From positions 124,001 to 188,000 of the forward strand of contig NZ_JOFQ01000008.1 in assembly GCF_000718305.1 (NCBI RefSeq): 64,000 nt of DNA, given 5' to 3'. The notes below the pieces were generated by a model, which saw only the letters and a program-made list of their open reading frames with translations, was not told the origin of the DNA and searched no databases. The stretch is from Streptomyces niger (GTDB lineage: Bacteria; Actinomycetota; Actinomycetes; Streptomycetales; Streptomycetaceae). The translations under genes and the position numbers were made by a program. This document shows positions 17,494-25,520 of this stretch, piece after piece. Positions within the stretch are counted from its first letter, which is position 1, and each line of letters opens with the position of its first letter.

Positions 17494-18333
17494 TCACACC
17501 CGGGGCAGTAGTCCCTGGGCCAGCCCGACGAGTACCGGGGCCACCCCGAGCGTCAGGAAGGCCGGCAGGAAGCAGACCGCCAACGGCAGGGTGACCAGCA
17601 CCCCTGCCTTGCGCGCCGCCTCGGTCGCCGCGCGGCCCCACTCGGACCGCAGGTCCGCCGCGATACGTGCGACCGACTCGACGGCCGGCGCACCGGATAT
17701 GTCCGCGCGCGCCAGACAGCGTCCCAACTCCCGTGCGCCGGGGAGCTCGGCGAACCGCCCCCAACTGGCTTCCCCTTCGCCTCCGAGGCGAAGTTCCGCC
17801 GCCGTGTGCCGCAGACGCTCGCCGACCGGGCCGCCCAGGGACTCGCCCACCGCGGCCGCCGCTTCGGCGGGACTCGCCCCCGCCGCCAAGCAACCGGCCA
17901 GCAGGTCGGCTGCCGTGGCCAGTTGCTCGCGTACGGCTGCCTCCTCCGCACGGGCGGCGGATCGGACACGCACCTGGCGCCGTCGGCGTCGGGTGGCGTA
18001 CGCGGCCCCGGCTCCCGCTGCGGCTCCCACGACGCCGCCGACCAGGACGAATCCGGTAACGGCCGCGACGACGAACACGGTCCCCTCCCGTACGGCTGCG
18101 GTCCGCCGCTCGTCGCGGGCCCGGCTCTCCGGTCCACCGCGAGGCGCTCCGCACCTGGTCGAGAGGGCGCCTGCCGTGTTGGCGGCTGAGAAGATACGGA
18201 TCGCGCGCCGCCGTGCAGTTCGTGCGTGGGCGGCCTGCCGCATGACCGAGGTCGTGCAGATCGCCGTACAGAGCACGGTAGTCGTCAGCGGGAAAACCGT
18301 CCCCAGGCTGTGGATAACTTCAACGGCCCCCAT
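17494..18333 (-). CDS. tadC: TadC-like type II secretion F domain membrane protein
   Basis: A 279-aa inner-membrane platform protein. Hydrophobic segments lie near the N-terminus (about 10-30), at about 90-115, and at the C-terminus (VLVTLPLAVCFLPAFLTLGV). The central cytoplasmic domain has the T2SSF features EEAAVREQLATAADLLAGCL and ARADISGAPAVESVARIA. With TadB it would form the membrane base driven by TadA. ATG at 18333 overlaps the tadB end by 14 bp; a GTG at 18357 would add eight residues. Confidence 0.88.
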   Translation of the reverse strand: MGAVEVIHSLGTVFPLTTTVLCTAICTTSVMRQAAHARTARRRAIRIFSAANTAGALSTRCGAPRGGPESRARDERRTAAVREGTVFVVAAVTGFVLVGGVVGAAAGAGAAYATRRRRRQVRVRSAARAEEAAVREQLATAADLLAGCLAAGASPAEAAAAVGESLGGPVGERLRHTAAELRLGGEGEASWGRFAELPGARELGRCLARADISGAPAVESVARIAADLRSEWGRAATEAARKAGVLVTLPLAVCFLPAFLTLGVAPVLVGLAQGLLPRV

Positions 18334-19312
18334 CGGCTCGCCGCCCTTCGGCCGCACGGACGATACGGATCGTCCAGAGAATCCCGGCCCACTCCAGCAG
18401 CCCGCCGACCGCCAGAAGGCCCCAGCCGACCGGCGTGTGCAGAAGAACGCGGATGGGGTCCGCTCCCAACGCGCTGCCCATCAGCAGCCCGAACGCCGGG
18501 AGGAGGGCGAGCATCAGGGCAGTCGTTCTCGCTCCCGCCAATTGCGCCGAGAGGTCGGCTTGTTGATGTCGCTGCGCCCGCAGGCCAGTCGTAACGCGGT
18601 CGATGCCGGCTGCGAGCCCCACGCCGCCCTCGACCGCGACCTGCCAGCAGGCCGCCACACCGGTCAGCCCCTCTGCGCCCGGTAGGCGCGCCGCCTCCCG
18701 CAGGGCAGCCGGCACGTCACCGCCGTACCGCGCCGCAGCCAGCACCGCAGCTCCCGGTTCTCCCAGCCCGCCCGGACCCGCACCGCTCGGGCCCGTGTCC
18801 CGCGCCGCCTCCGTACCGGCGAGCAAGAGGGCCTGCCCCGGTTGGCGTCCCGAGCGCAATTCGGCGGCGGCTGCGGCACAGAGCACGATCACGTGGTCCC
18901 GGCGCCGGTCGCGCTCCCGCTGGGCCGCGCGACCGCACAGCCGACGGTGGGCGATCGGCACGGCCAGCACCCCGAGGGCCGGCGGCAGCAACGACTGGCC
19001 CAGGAGTCCGAGTCCGGCGCCGAGCGGCAGGCACCACAGGGCATGGCCCAGACGTGCCAGTCGGGCTGCCCAGGACCGGGCCCTCAGAGCCGTACGTTCG
19101 CCGTACGCCTGGAGCCGGCCGGGGCGCGGCCGGCGTCCGGCACCCGGTCGCCGTACGGCGTGCCCGAGAGCGGAGGCCTGGCCGCCCGCCAGCAACAGGC
19201 GGGCGCGGCGTACGGAGTCGTTCCGGCCGGCGACCGTCCAGAGACCTGCCCCCGCGCACAGCAGCGCCGCGCACACCGGTGTCATCGCGTCCTGCGCGAG
19301 CTGCGCGGTCAT
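18320..19312 (-). CDS. tadB: TadB-like type II secretion F domain membrane protein
   Basis: A 330-aa paralogue of TadC. A signal-anchor-like N-terminus (TPVCAALLCAGAGLWTVAG), an Arg-rich cytoplasmic loop, central membrane helices (PLGAGLGLLGQSLLPPALGV), a T2SSF domain (about 145-250), and two C-terminal helices (TTALMLALLPAFGLLMGSAL and GWGLLAVGGLLEWAGIL). ATG at 19312 overlaps the tadA stop as ATGA. Confidence 0.88.
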   Translation of the reverse strand: MTAQLAQDAMTPVCAALLCAGAGLWTVAGRNDSVRRARLLLAGGQASALGHAVRRPGAGRRPRPGRLQAYGERTALRARSWAARLARLGHALWCLPLGAGLGLLGQSLLPPALGVLAVPIAHRRLCGRAAQRERDRRRDHVIVLCAAAAAELRSGRQPGQALLLAGTEAARDTGPSGAGPGGLGEPGAAVLAAARYGGDVPAALREAARLPGAEGLTGVAACWQVAVEGGVGLAAGIDRVTTGLRAQRHQQADLSAQLAGARTTALMLALLPAFGLLMGSALGADPIRVLLHTPVGWGLLAVGGLLEWAGILWTIRIVRAAEGRRADGGR

Positions 19313-20688
19313 GGCGCTTCCCCGTCCATCGCGCGGCCCCGGTCGCAGAGTTCGGTCAGGCGGGGCCAGCCTTCGGCGCGCCGGAAGCCGGCCGGGTGCC
19401 AGAGCGCGGCGGGTGTGGTGGTGACCAGGCCGGAAGGGGCCCGGTCGAGGACGTGGATCTCGGCGATGCGGCGCCGGCCCGCACGGTCGCGTACGAGGTG
19501 GAGCACGACGGACAGCGCGGCGGCCAACTGGCTGTGCAGGGCCGCCCGATCCAGCCCGGCAGTCGAGCCGAGCGCCTCCAGACGGGTCGGTACGTCGGCG
19601 GCGGCGTTGGCGTGCACGGTGCCGCAGCCACCCTCGTGGCCGGTGTTGAGCGCGGCCAGCAGGTCGGTGACCTCCGGGCCGCGGACCTCACCGACGACCA
19701 GCCGGTCCGGTCGCATGCGCAGCGCCTGACGCACCAGGTCCCGCAGGGTGACCAGCCCTGCGCCTTCCTGGTTGGCCGGGCGGGTCTCCAGCCGTACGAC
19801 GTGCGGATGGTCGGGCCGCAGCTCGGCGGAGTCCTCGGCGAGCACGATCCGCTCCTCCTCGCCCACCAGGCCCAGCAGGGCGCTGAGCAGCGTGGTCTTG
19901 CCGCTGCCGGTGCCGCCGCTGATCAGGAAGGAGAGTCGGGCGGCGAGGATCGAGCGGAGCAGTCGGTCGCCACCGGGCGGCACCGTGCCCGCCGCGGCCA
20001 GCTCGTCCAGCGTGAACGCCTTGGGGCGCAGTACGCGGAGCGAGAGGCAGGTCGAGCCGACGGCCACCGGTGGGAGTACGGCGTGCAGTCGCGTTCCGTC
20101 GGGCAGCCGCGCGTCCACCCACGGGTGCGCGTCATCCAGTCGCCTGCCCGCCACCGCCGCCAGACGCTGGGCGAGCCTGCGGACGGCCGCGGCGTCGGGA
20201 AAGCGCACGTCGGCGCGGCGGAGTCCGCCGCCACGATCCACCCAGACCTCATCGGGCGCGGTGACCAGTACGTCCGTCACGTCCGGTGCGGCGAGCAACG
20301 GCTCCAGAGGGCCGCTGCCGATCATTTCCGAGCGCAGCGCCGTCACGACACCCAGCACCTCGGCGTCCCCCAGCAACCGCCCCTCCGCGCGCAACGCCAC
20401 GGCCACGCGGGCGGGCGTCGGCTCGGCACCGGCCCTGGCGAGCCGCAGGCGTACCGCGTCCAGGAGTGGCCGTGCCGTGCCGCCGCCTGCGGCCCGGTCC
20501 TGCGCAGCTTCGCCGGTGTCGGCCTTCGATGCTGCACGGGCGTGGGAAAGGGCTGCGGAGCATGCCGTGTTGCCGGCCGGGGCCACGAAGCCGGCCGGAT
20601 CCGGGTCCTTGAGTCGGGCACTCAAGCCGTTCATGCGAGCGAAGCCGTTCATGCGAGGGAGGCCGTGCACAAGAGGAAGACCGTTCAT
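19309..20688 (-). CDS. tadA: TadA-like secretion ATPase
   Basis: A 459-aa PilT/VirB11-family hexameric ATPase that powers the tad-type machine from the cytoplasm. Walker A is FLISGGTGSGKTTLLSALLG (about 250-270); Asp box IVLAEDSAELR; His box LNTGHEGGCGTVHANAA; Arg-rich RMRPDRLVVGEVRG. ATG at 20688 overlaps the CpaE-like stop as ATGA. The first 30 residues contain an odd short repeat with MNG three times (MNGLPLVHGL, RMNGFA, RMNGLS), matching three DNA copies of ccgttcatg; they precede the conserved core that begins near LLDAVRLRLARAG. Confidence 0.95.
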   Translation of the reverse strand: MNGLPLVHGLPRMNGFARMNGLSARLKDPDPAGFVAPAGNTACSAALSHARAASKADTGEAAQDRAAGGGTARPLLDAVRLRLARAGAEPTPARVAVALRAEGRLLGDAEVLGVVTALRSEMIGSGPLEPLLAAPDVTDVLVTAPDEVWVDRGGGLRRADVRFPDAAAVRRLAQRLAAVAGRRLDDAHPWVDARLPDGTRLHAVLPPVAVGSTCLSLRVLRPKAFTLDELAAAGTVPPGGDRLLRSILAARLSFLISGGTGSGKTTLLSALLGLVGEEERIVLAEDSAELRPDHPHVVRLETRPANQEGAGLVTLRDLVRQALRMRPDRLVVGEVRGPEVTDLLAALNTGHEGGCGTVHANAAADVPTRLEALGSTAGLDRAALHSQLAAALSVVLHLVRDRAGRRRIAEIHVLDRAPSGLVTTTPAALWHPAGFRRAEGWPRLTELCDRGRAMDGEAP

Positions 20689-21863
20689 GAGAGGCCGCCC
20701 TCGTCGAGCCAGGAACGGCTGCCGACTCCGAGACCGGGTACGCCACGCCCCTGGTGGCAGGGGCGCGCGGGCTCCGGTCCGTCCAGCACTCGGGCCCAGA
20801 ACTCCGTGCAGAACCGGCTCAGTGGTGCCCGCGGATGAGCTCCTGGTGGGATGCCTCGGCCGAGGGACTCCGCAAGGTGCGGGTCCCACGGCAGGGTGCC
20901 GACCGGCGGCAGGGCGAGCAGTCGGGCCGGTTCGCCGTCCGGCAGACCGGGCCCCGGCGTCTCGCGCGCCACGACGCGCAGATCACGCAGGAGAGTGCGG
21001 GCCGAGGCGGCGACGCGCCCCGCCGCTGCCGTCGCGCGCAGCTCGGCGGGGATCAGCAGCAGCCCCACGTCGATCTGGGCGAGCGCTTCCGCGACGGCTC
21101 CGTCGAGGCGGCGCGGCAGGTCCACGACCACGATGCCGCCGCGCCTGCGTGCCGCCGACATCACCGCGCGCATGGCCGTCGGCGGGATCGTCACCGACTC
21201 GCCGCGGTCCCAGCTCAGTACGCGGAGCGCGTGCAGCCGCGGCAAGGAGTCGGCCAGGGCACCGCCACCGACCCGGCCGCGGGACTCGGCGAAGGCAGGC
21301 CAGCGCAGTCCCTTCTCCCGCTCGCCGCCGAGCAGGACGTCGAGGCCACCGCCGAGGGGGTCGGCGTCGATCAGTATCGTCCGGTGTCCCTGGCGCGCTG
21401 CCGTCACCGCCAGGGCACAGGCCAGGGTGCTCGCGCCGGAGCCGCCCCGGCCGCCGAGGACGCCCACCGTGAGGGCCGGGCGCCCGTCTCCTTCCACCGC
21501 GTCGGCGATGCGGTCCACCAGCCAGCTCTCGCCGTCCGGCAGCCCGAGGACCCGCTCGGCGCCGATCTCGACGGCCTGCTGCCACACGCGGGTGTCGTCC
21601 GGCTGCTGCCCGATGAGGACGACGCCGGGCCGGCGGCCGACGCCTCGCAGCCGGTCGATGCAGTCCTCCCCGACGATCACCAGCGGGGCCGAGTCCCAGC
21701 CGGCCGTACCGGCACCCCCGCCATGCGTCACGGCCGGCATCGTGCCCGCCGCCGCGCAGAGCCTCAGAAGATCATCGAGGAGATTCTCGTCCTCCGTGAC
21801 GATCAACGGGCCGGGCTCTTGCGCGTCGCGCTCCGCCCCATCTGAATCGTTGCTTCCGACCAC
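20685..21863 (-). CDS. CpaE/Ssd-like MinD-family protein
   Basis: A 392-aa protein. A degenerate receiver-like N-terminal half (about 15-130) is followed by a MinD/ParA-type ATPase domain with a deviant Walker A, VLGGRGGSGASTLACALA, and ILIDADPLGGGLDVLLGG. This is the CpaE homologue typical of actinobacterial helicase/secretion loci; its mycobacterial counterpart (Ssd, Rv3660c) has been linked to septum regulation. It may position the secretion apparatus at the membrane. GTG at 21863 (MVGSNDSD) is preceded by aggggg with 8-nt spacing and is the first gene of the tad operon. Confidence 0.92.
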   Translation of the reverse strand: MVGSNDSDGAERDAQEPGPLIVTEDENLLDDLLRLCAAAGTMPAVTHGGGAGTAGWDSAPLVIVGEDCIDRLRGVGRRPGVVLIGQQPDDTRVWQQAVEIGAERVLGLPDGESWLVDRIADAVEGDGRPALTVGVLGGRGGSGASTLACALAVTAARQGHRTILIDADPLGGGLDVLLGGEREKGLRWPAFAESRGRVGGGALADSLPRLHALRVLSWDRGESVTIPPTAMRAVMSAARRRGGIVVVDLPRRLDGAVAEALAQIDVGLLLIPAELRATAAAGRVAASARTLLRDLRVVARETPGPGLPDGEPARLLALPPVGTLPWDPHLAESLGRGIPPGAHPRAPLSRFCTEFWARVLDGPEPARPCHQGRGVPGLGVGSRSWLDEGGLS

Positions 21864-22146
21864 GTTCTGTCCCCCTGTCGCTACACAACTCACACATCCG
21901 CGAACTTCGCGGACTTTCACGGTGCAGCGATCCGGAAAATCACGTGGATCTTGGTCGAAAACTGTGGACAACTACTGGGGCTGTGAATATCCCGGTCACC
22001 TATACCAGCGACTTTGGCAAAATTCCTGAGAGCATCCTTCTGATTACGGTAAGTTACGAACGGCGCGCGTGGCAGCGCACGGCGACCGACCGCCAAAGGA
22101 AGATCAAAGAGGTGCCCCCGCGGCCCAGAAACGGGTCCGGACATGC

Positions 22147-22181
22147 GACGACCCCCGCCGGGGGGGAGAGCGGGGGTCGTC
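22147..22181 (+). terminator. Perfect 12-bp hairpin, terminator- or attenuator-like
   Basis: gacgacccccgc pairs exactly with gcgggggtcgtc across an 11-nt loop. A second hairpin (ggccgactc / gagtcgggcc, one bulge) follows at 22187-22215. Neither flanking gene ends here, so these may end a short untranslated transcript or act on the HAD leader. Confidence 0.5.
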
Positions 22182-22315
22182 CCCACGGCCGACTCGGGGG
22201 GGGAGGAGTCGGGCCGGGTTAGCACGGTCGCGAACGATCCGTGACTTCCATGGTGTACCCGAGAGCCTTCTCAGGCAAACCCACGCGCCACACCTTACGC
22301 CGAATGGTGCCCCCC

Positions 22316-22321
22316 TATGCT
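22316..22321 (+). promoter_or_regulatory. -10 element for leaderless HAD gene
   Basis: TATGCT lies 6 nt before the GTG at 22328 with no ribosome binding site between. No consensus -35 is seen. Confidence 0.45.
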
Positions 22322-22327
22322 CGCCTT

Positions 22328-23185
22328 GTGGAAAACCGAAGCTCGCTTCCTTCAGCACCCCACTCGGCTCCTCGGACGGCCGCGTTCTTCGACCTGGACA
22401 AGACAGTCATTGCTAAGTCGAGCACGCTGACCTTCAGCAAGTCGTTCTACCAAGGCGGCCTGATCAATCGGAGGGCCGCGCTGCGTACCGCGTACGCGCA
22501 GTTCGTCTTCCTCGCGGGCGGTGCGGACCACGACCAGATGGAGCGGATGCGGGAGTACCTCTCCGCGCTCTGCCGTGGGTGGGACGTGGCCCAGGTACGG
22601 GCGATCGTCGCCGAGACCCTCCACGACCTGATCGATCCCCTCATCTACGACGAGGCGGCCTCCCTCATCGAGGAGCACCACACCGCCGGGCGGGACGTCG
22701 TCATCGTCTCCACCTCCGGCGCCGAGGTGGTCGAGCCCATCGGAGAGCTGCTGGGAGCCGACCGGGTGGTGGCCACGCGGATGATCGTCGGCGCGGACGG
22801 CCGCTTCACGGGCGAGATCGAGTACTACGCCTACGGCCCCACCAAGGCCGAGGCGATCCGGGAACTGGCCGTGTCCGAGGGGTACGACCTCGCACGCTGC
22901 TACGCGTACAGCGACTCGGCGACGGACCTCCCGATGCTGTCGGCCGTCGGCCACCCGCACGCGGTCAACCCCGACCGCGCGCTGCGCCGCGAGGCCGCCT
23001 CCCGTGGCTGGCCGGTGCTCACCTTCAGCCGGCCGGTCCGGCTGAAGCAGCGGATCCCGTCGCTGGCCATGCCGGCACGCCCGGCACTGGTCGCCGCCGC
23101 GGTGGGTGCGGCGGCCGCCACGGCGGGCCTGGTCTGGTACGCCAGCCGGCGCCGCGGTGCGCCGGCGCGCGCCCTCTCGACCTGA
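22328..23185 (+). CDS. HAD-IB family phosphatase (SerB-like), membrane-tailed
   Basis: A 285-aa HAD hydrolase. Motif I is AAFFDLDKTVIAKSS, with nucleophile Asp and the DLDKT form; motif II is VIVSTSGAEVV; the late motifs include KAEAIRELA and AYSDSATDLPML. A C-terminal hydrophobic helix (ALVAAAVGAAAATAGLVWYA) followed by Arg residues may anchor it to the membrane. The substrate is probably a phosphorylated small molecule or lipid. It corresponds to Rv3661 and to the S. coelicolor gene annotated as morphological-differentiation associated, always next to the tad-type locus. GTG at 22328 is chosen for its leaderless promoter; in-frame ATG at 22304 is an alternative. Confidence 0.92.
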   Translation: MENRSSLPSAPHSAPRTAAFFDLDKTVIAKSSTLTFSKSFYQGGLINRRAALRTAYAQFVFLAGGADHDQMERMREYLSALCRGWDVAQVRAIVAETLHDLIDPLIYDEAASLIEEHHTAGRDVVIVSTSGAEVVEPIGELLGADRVVATRMIVGADGRFTGEIEYYAYGPTKAEAIRELAVSEGYDLARCYAYSDSATDLPMLSAVGHPHAVNPDRALRREAASRGWPVLTFSRPVRLKQRIPSLAMPARPALVAAAVGAAAATAGLVWYASRRRGAPARALST

Positions 23186-23254
23186 GCCGCCGGCCCCTCA
23201 CCGCAGCCCGACGCTGCGCACGCGGCACACGCTGCGCACGCGCCTGAATCGTCC

Positions 23255-23552
23255 TCTTTTGAAGGTAAAAGTAAAGATGTGCAGCGAGGGGTTCCGCTTG
23301 CCGGGCCGCAGGAGTACAAAGGAATTGACGGCCCGCGAGACCAAGGATCTCCGAGAGGAAAACCTGTAACGCAGTAAGGCCCACGGACCGCGCACGAACG
23401 CCAGGCACCCACGCGACGCCGACCCGTCGATTACGGGCCAGCCGCATCAGGTGACGGACAAAGACTCCGACCTGTCGGCAACTATCGAGCACGCTTGGTA
23501 ACCCGGCGGACGTGCAGCGCGGCGGTACCGAGCAGGATCAGGTACCGCCGCA
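23255..23552 (+). ncRNA. Probable Ms1/6S-like small RNA
   Basis: No open frame of quality exists between the HAD gene and the next, convergent gene, yet the stretch 23260-23500 is AT-richer than its surroundings and ends in an 11-bp perfect hairpin (23519-23551). In mycobacteria the abundant RNA-polymerase-binding RNA Ms1/MTS2823 lies exactly here, between the Rv3661-type HAD gene and the Rv3662c-type gene, in the HAD orientation; a 6S-like RNA from the matching S. coelicolor gap has been described. Internal pairing includes gccgac (23418-23423) with gtcggc (23474-23479). Position and strand are inferred by synteny; the 5' end is approximate and no promoter was securely found. Confidence 0.65.
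23519..23551 (+). terminator. Hairpin at 3' end of sRNA candidate
   Basis: gcggcggtacc (23519-23529) pairs with ggtaccgccgc (23541-23551) across an 11-nt loop; ctttg follows. A 13-bp direct repeat gtccgggcccgag occurs just after (23560 and 23585). Confidence 0.6.
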
Positions 23553-23604
23553 ACCCTTTGTCCGGGCCCGAGTGGCCCTCGTACGTCCGGGCCCGAGAGC
23601 CCCT

Positions 23605-24426
23605 TTACGCAGCGCCTCGTTGCAGTGCCTCGCACACCGCCGTGCTCTCCCGCGCGCCGAGTTCGACCGCGCGCCCGCAGTGGGCGATCCAGGCGGCCAT
23701 CCCCTCCGGAGTACCGGAGACGTAGTTCTCCAGGGCCGCCACGTATGCCGCCCGGCCCAGCTCCGCGTAGCCGACCTCCGACGGGCAGATGGACTTCGGG
23801 TCGAGGCCGCTGCCGACCAGGACGATACGTTCCGCCGTACGCGCCACCAGGCCGTTGCAGGATCCGAAGGGCCGCAGCGCGAGCAGCTCACCGTGCACCA
23901 CGGCGGCCGTCACCAGCGCCGGGGCCTCCGTCCCCGACAGCAGCAGGCGCGCCAGCCCGTCCAGCCGGCCGGCCACCTCGTCGGCGTCCGGCAGCGCCAG
24001 CTCGATCAGCGGCTCGTCCACGGCTTCACCGGCCAGCCGCGGCCGGCCCACGCTCTCATCGGGCGCGTCGCCACCGGCCGCCACGAGGTGCAGCCGTGCC
24101 AGCACCCGAAGGGGCGACTGCCGCCACACACTCAGGAGCTGCCCCGCCTCGGCCGACAGCCGCAGCGCCGCACCTACGGTGCGCGCCTCCGCGTCGCTAC
24201 TGAAGTCCGTCCGCCTGCGCACCTCTTCCAGCGCCCAGTCGGCATCGGACAGGGCCGCCGAGCCGCGCGCGCTGCGCAGCGCAGCCTCCGCGGTGACCTC
24301 GTTGCTGCGACGGCGCATGACCCGGTGCCCGTAGACCCGGTCGATGCTCTTGCGTACGGAGTCCACGCTGTCGGCGACACCGGGGAGCGAGGCAAGGGTC
24401 GCGAGCGGGTCGGCTGTCGTACTCAT
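23605..24426 (-). CDS. Fic-like protein with degenerate motif (Rv3662c-type)
   Basis: A 273-aa protein often annotated vaguely as oxidoreductase. I see no nucleotide-binding fold. The C-terminal half has Fic/Doc layout: LARLLLSG, then VTAAVVHGELLALRPFGSCN (about residues 165-188), where the Fic core HPFxxGNGR would lie. Here the catalytic His is Arg (RPFGSCNGL) and the final Arg is missing, so AMP-transfer activity is doubtful. The N-terminal half is helical. It is convergent with the sRNA candidate and corresponds in position to Rv3662c. ATG at 24426 has TAGGGT 7 nt upstream, suggesting a leaderless transcript. Confidence 0.75.
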   Translation of the reverse strand: MSTTADPLATLASLPGVADSVDSVRKSIDRVYGHRVMRRRSNEVTAEAALRSARGSAALSDADWALEEVRRRTDFSSDAEARTVGAALRLSAEAGQLLSVWRQSPLRVLARLHLVAAGGDAPDESVGRPRLAGEAVDEPLIELALPDADEVAGRLDGLARLLLSGTEAPALVTAAVVHGELLALRPFGSCNGLVARTAERIVLVGSGLDPKSICPSEVGYAELGRAAYVAALENYVSGTPEGMAAWIAHCGRAVELGARESTAVCEALQRGAA

Positions 24427-24527
24427 GGGGACGACCCTACGCACCGCAAGGGCGGACCCCTCGTTGGAGTGGTCTTCTTCACGTAAACCCCTCACGTTGA
24501 GCAAAGTCGCAATTACGCTTCGTGAAC

Positions 24528-25520
24528 ATGAAGATCGCTTTCGTAGGCAAGGGCGGTAGTGGCAAGACCACGCTGTCCTCGCTGTTCATCCGCCACCTCG
24601 CTGCCGACGGCGTCCCCGTGATCGCGGTGGACGCCGACATCAACCAACACCTGGGGGCCGCGCTCGGCCTGGACGAGAGCCAGGCCGCCGCGCTCCCCGC
24701 GATGGGCGCCCACCTCCCGCTCATCAAGGACTACTTGCGGGGCGCCAACCCGCGCATCACCTCCGCCGAGACGATGATCAAGACGACGCCGCCGGGTGCC
24801 GGCTCCCGGCTGCTGCGGGTCGTCGAGGACAACCCGGTGTACGCCGCCTGCGCGCGCCACGTACACCTCGGCGACCGCACGGTCCGGCTCATGGCCACCG
24901 GGCCGTTCACCGAGTCCGACCTCGGGGTGGCCTGCTACCACTCCAAGGTCGGCGCGGTGGAGCTGTGCCTGAACCACCTCGTGGACGGTCGCGAGGAGTA
25001 CGTGGTCGTCGACATGACGGCGGGCTCGGACTCGTTCGCCTCGGGCATGTTCACCCGCTTCGACGTCACCTTCCTGGTGGCCGAGCCGACCCGTAAGGGC
25101 GTCGCCGTGTACCGCCAGTACAAGGAGTACGCGCGGGACTTCGGGGTCGAGCTCAAGGTCGTCGGCAACAAGGTGCAGGGCCCGGACGACCTCGCCTTCC
25201 TGTGCGACCAGGTGGGCGACGACCTGCTGGTGACGTGCGGCCAGTCCGATTGGGTCCGCGCCATGGAGAAGGGCCGACCGGCGCCCTTCGTGGAGCTGGA
25301 GGACGCCAACCGGAAGGCGCTGCGCACGCTGCACGCCGCCGCCGACGCCGCGTACGAGGGACGCGACTGGGAGCGCTACACCCGGCAGATGGTGCACTTC
25401 CACCTGAGGAACGCCGAGAGCTGGGGCAACGGGAAGACCGGGGTCGACCTGGCGTCCCAGGTCGACCCCGGCTTCGTGCTCTCCGAGGCGCCGGCCACGG
25501 CCGCGCCACAGCCCGCCTGA
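24528..25520 (+). CDS. CooC/MinD-like ATPase
   Basis: A 330-aa SIMIBI-class ATPase. The deviant Walker A is KIAFVGKGGSGKTTLSSLFI at the N-terminus, followed by VIAVDADINQHLGAALG, VVVDMTAGSDSFASGMF and VAEPTRKGVAVYRQY. It resembles CooC, which helps load nickel into CO dehydrogenase, but no CODH genes are nearby, so the client is unknown. TACGCT at 24514-24519 lies 8 nt before ATG 24528, suggesting a leaderless start; the in-frame GTG at 24522 would add two residues. It is divergent from the Fic-like gene (101 bp between starts). Confidence 0.88.
   Translation: MKIAFVGKGGSGKTTLSSLFIRHLAADGVPVIAVDADINQHLGAALGLDESQAAALPAMGAHLPLIKDYLRGANPRITSAETMIKTTPPGAGSRLLRVVEDNPVYAACARHVHLGDRTVRLMATGPFTESDLGVACYHSKVGAVELCLNHLVDGREEYVVVDMTAGSDSFASGMFTRFDVTFLVAEPTRKGVAVYRQYKEYARDFGVELKVVGNKVQGPDDLAFLCDQVGDDLLVTCGQSDWVRAMEKGRPAPFVELEDANRKALRTLHAAADAAYEGRDWERYTRQMVHFHLRNAESWGNGKTGVDLASQVDPGFVLSEAPATAAPQPA

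Larger units (their letters stand above)
21864..22327. other. Divergent regulatory region tad operon / HAD gene
   Basis: A 464-bp gap. The left part (21930-22060) is AT-richer and probably holds the tad operon promoter. The right part holds two consecutive GC-rich hairpins (22147-22181 and about 22187-22215) and then the HAD promoter. No gene is called. Confidence 0.5.

Noticed and set aside
22241..23185. Longer HAD protein starting at 22241
   Set aside because: The extra N-terminus lacks similarity and crosses the -10 element; the GTG at 22328 fits a leaderless transcript.
23317..23331. Fragment of a 16S rRNA gene
   Set aside because: Only 15 nt match; flanking bases differ from 16S rRNA, so it is not an rRNA remnant. 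Kept only as a finding.
24528..25520. Carbon monoxide dehydrogenase maturation locus
   Set aside because: Only a CooC-like ATPase is present; no CODH subunits or other maturation genes are adjacent.
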